NCBI GenBank assembly: GCA_944327465.1
Contig: CALVHH010000022.1
Coordinates: 1 to 42,697 of the forward strand
Direction of reading: 5' to 3'
DNA length: 42,697 nucleotides
Origin: an uncultured Clostridia bacterium
GTDB taxonomy: Bacteria; Bacillota; Clostridia; Christensenellales; Borkfalkiaceae
The notes under the pieces were generated by a model. It had not been told where the DNA came from. It saw nothing but the letters and a program-made list of their open reading frames with translations, and searched no databases. Positions 40,938 to 42,697 of the stretch are shown here, one piece after another. Numbering within the stretch: position 1 is the stretch's first letter; every line of letters begins with the position of its first letter. Both the position numbers and the translations under genes were made by a program.

Positions 40938-41597
40938 TTACGCAAAACTTATATTCATAAGATTGTCAACGACCGCTATCTGCAACAATCTCAGCTGCCA
41001 TGAGCAGACGGCATCGCCTAAATTTTTTGTGTACCGCGCCACATTTGCGGCAGCATCTGCCAACGGAAAGATATCGGTTTTTTCCAGATTAGACAACACG
41101 GCATCGGCGTCCTCTATTATTGCGCAGGCGCTTCCACCGTCAATAACGCCGCCATCAATTGCATTGGCAAGCGAATAATATATCGACGCAAGTTGGCAGA
41201 AAGTCTTCAACGCCCCCTCTATCCGGCAGACGTCATCTCTGTACCGCAACGCAAGCTCATACTCGTTTACCTGTACGCCGTATACGGCGCACTCAATACC
41301 GCTGTCAAAAAATGCCGCACTGACTTTTTCGGCATCTTCAAAACTATAATAGCAGGCTACGGCGGAAACATACTCGCCGTCCAAATTCAGCGTATAGCCA
41401 GCACCCCCGTAGTTTTGCACCGTTGAGTTGACGATGCCCACCGACTGCGCATCATCGCCGCTCTTATAGCAGACGAAATAATACTCCGAAGGCAGCACAA
41501 TATTATAAACGCTTATCAACGGCAGCAGCACAGCGACACCCGCCAACACGACAGACACCACGACGGCAACGAGCGGATACACGATATTCTTTTTCAT
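40938..41597 (-). CDS. Hypothetical membrane-anchored protein, possible SPOR-like domain
   Basis: A 219-residue protein with one N-terminal membrane helix (about residues 5-32). Residues 37-107 have the strand-helix rhythm and spacing of a SPOR-like repeat (YYFVCYKSG ... YVSAVACYYSFEDAEKVSAAFFDSGIECAVYGV), which in other proteins binds peptidoglycan lacking stem peptides. The rest is helical. The topology suggests an outside domain. The assignment is by pattern only. The ATG has no Shine-Dalgarno site; TACAAT (41,603-41,608) lies 5 bases upstream but with a poor -35. Confidence 0.6.
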   Translation of the reverse strand: MKKNIVYPLVAVVVSVVLAGVAVLLPLISVYNIVLPSEYYFVCYKSGDDAQSVGIVNSTVQNYGGAGYTLNLDGEYVSAVACYYSFEDAEKVSAAFFDSGIECAVYGVQVNEYELALRYRDDVCRIEGALKTFCQLASIYYSLANAIDGGVIDGGSACAIIEDADAVLSNLEKTDIFPLADAAANVARYTKNLGDAVCSWQLRLLQIAVVDNLMNISFA

Positions 41598-41686
41598 ACA
41601 TTATTGTATTTTAAAAATTATAACTATATTCTACACGAAAAGGCAGCCATCCTGCATAGTCTGCAAAATTTCACTCTTTGCGATAC

Positions 41687-41715
41687 TTGTTTTTCTGCAA
41701 CAATAATGCTACAAT
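41687..41715 (+). promoter_or_regulatory. Possible promoter of the lipoprotein gene
   Basis: TTGTTT (41,687-41,692), 17-base spacer, TACAAT (41,710-41,715). The leader would be about 56 bases, with a weak AGGA before the ATG. Confidence 0.5.
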
Positions 41716-41777
41716 TAAGGCATGTAAATATTTTATAGCATGGCGATGGCGACAATAGTATAGTTAGGATATATTAA

Positions 41778-42509
41778 ATGAAAAAGAGTATAATTACATT
41801 TATTTCATTGAATGCTTTAATTTTCATGGTCAATCTTTCAGCGTGTTCCATTCTGCCGAAATACAGCGACCCGGAAAGTATGGAAATACAAGAGCAAAAA
41901 TACGTTACCGGTTTTTACGATAATCTTTGGCCTGTCGGAATAACTGTCAGCGAAAACGAACCCGCGGCATTTGAAAGCAAGTACCATTACTGGTGGAAGG
42001 TCGAAAATGCGCCTTTCGACATGTATTGCGCCCAGAATAAAGAAGCTTTATACTGGAAACCTGCCATCTATTGCAAAGAAAGTCAATTCGAGCAAGTCAA
42101 AGCTCATTATTCCAACGCTTTAAATTATAATTATTATATCGGCAGATATCTTGAAGATGACACAAGCGTTCTGTTAGATAAAAATGACGAAGAATATGCC
42201 GAACGCGCTATAAAATTTATAATCGATTTGGACAGTACTTTTGGCGTCGGCGGACTTTTTGACCCTTTCGAGGATAGAAAGGTTACATTTAATATAGAAT
42301 TGTTAGACTGGGACAGAGTGACCATATACCGCGTTAGCAAGGACGGTTTTTTTACTACTCTGCACATGGAATTGGCGATATATGACGGAGAACTATACCG
42401 CTATTCGTCTTACGATGAAGAAAAGAGACAGACAACATTTTACAGCTTTGACGATGACGTAAGTAAACATATGGTAAGGCTATTTAACAATTTAAACGTG
42501 CTGGAATAA
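41778..42509 (+). CDS. Hypothetical lipoprotein
   Basis: A 243-residue protein with a lipoprotein signal peptide: MKKS, a hydrophobic core and lipobox LSAC, giving Cys23 as the lipidated residue. The mature part is rich in aromatic and acidic residues and no family was recognised. It is flanked by a promoter-like sequence and a strong terminator, so it appears to be a single-gene unit. Codon use looks somewhat more AT-rich than the surrounding genes, which may point to a different history. Confidence 0.7.
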   Translation: MKKSIITFISLNALIFMVNLSACSILPKYSDPESMEIQEQKYVTGFYDNLWPVGITVSENEPAAFESKYHYWWKVENAPFDMYCAQNKEALYWKPAIYCKESQFEQVKAHYSNALNYNYYIGRYLEDDTSVLLDKNDEEYAERAIKFIIDLDSTFGVGGLFDPFEDRKVTFNIELLDWDRVTIYRVSKDGFFTTLHMELAIYDGELYRYSSYDEEKRQTTFYSFDDDVSKHMVRLFNNLNVLE

Positions 42510-42584
42510 CAATAATTAAGCAAATCAAAATGAGACCATGGATTGCCAACCAACTGCAAGGGCTGTTCTTATCTCACATATTAC

Positions 42585-42625
42585 CAAAACGCCGTGACGG
42601 GCACAAGTCCCGTCACGGCGTTTTG
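42585..42625 (+). terminator. Terminator of the lipoprotein gene
   Basis: A perfect 17-base inverted repeat (42,585-42,601 with 42,609-42,625) around a 7-base loop, ending in TTTTG. The remaining bases to 42,697 show no feature. Confidence 0.92.
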
Positions 42626-42697
42626 TGATTTGTGAACGAAAAGGCTACACGCATCAGTCTTTATATTGCCTATATAATATCAAATTGCACCGCAAAA

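Noticed and set aside
1-42697. Mobile elements, prophage or CRISPR array
   Set aside because: No transposase, integrase, phage gene, terminal repeats or regularly spaced repeats were seen.

Overview
The window looks like a chromosomal segment of a low-to-mid GC, anaerobic, Gram-positive bacterium of the Clostridia type. The signs are a SpoVAC homologue, a pair of genes in the ylxY-mlpA order known from Bacillus, the dgt-dnaG-rpoD-trmK-nif3 order, a heterodimeric multidrug ABC exporter under MarR, an oxygen-sensitive pyruvate formate-lyase and a Bacillus-type ThyA. The genus cannot be told from this sequence. No phage, insertion sequence, CRISPR array or integrase was seen. No gene-free stretch exceeds 300 bases.

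Layout. 1-310: tRNA-Trp and terminators. 310-13,121: a long minus-strand run of uvrC, a HAD phosphatase, a U32 protein and mutS2, then a NodB-fold protein, an M16 peptidase, a hypoxanthine/uracil-type glycosylase, an AlkD-like glycosylase and tex; acpP has its own promoter. 13,151-17,451: marR and a two-gene ABC exporter behind a consensus promoter with a perfect inverted-repeat operator. 17,537-18,625: a divergent pair, an acidic-tailed membrane protein and a TetR regulator, with a shared inverted repeat. 18,641-20,398: murG and mntP, convergent. 20,459-21,530: tRNA-Pro(AGG) and a Pr6Pr-like membrane protein. 21,596-27,652: dgt, dnaG, rpoD, trmK, nif3 and a zinc-ribbon coiled-coil gene, all minus strand. 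27,729-33,462: a compact shikimate operon (aroC, aroB, aroE, aroQ, aroK) led by a ComEC-like beta-lactamase-fold protein and ended by a YmfI-like reductase. 33,502-37,209: the pyruvate formate-lyase locus. 37,247-38,571: spoVAC and a ZIP transporter. 38,692-40,933: an SDR, thyA and folA. 40,938-42,625: a SPOR-like membrane protein and an orphan lipoprotein.

The most notable locus is 33,554-37,209. Here pyruvate formate-lyase is encoded as two separate proteins. A 676-residue body carries the Cys-Cys pair but has no glycyl-radical segment. A 76-residue protein made only of the glycyl-radical domain follows after a 53-base spacer and has its own ribosome binding site. The activase gene and a small thioredoxin-like gene lie upstream, behind a leader that matches the ZTP (pfl) riboswitch and ends in an intrinsic terminator. 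Repeated ACAA-N4-TTGT palindromes sit at the promoter. This suggests a formate-producing enzyme assembled from two subunits and controlled by the purine/one-carbon signal ZTP.

A second pattern is the spacing of promoters to start codons. At mntP, the SDR at 40,898, the membrane protein at 17,947 and murG, a TATAAT-like box lies exactly 6 bases before ATG and no Shine-Dalgarno sequence is visible, as expected for leaderless mRNAs. Many other genes here have ordinary AGGAG-type sites, so both modes appear to coexist. The first gene of the shikimate operon is also unusual: it keeps the ComEC-like fold signature but has lost most metal-ligand positions.
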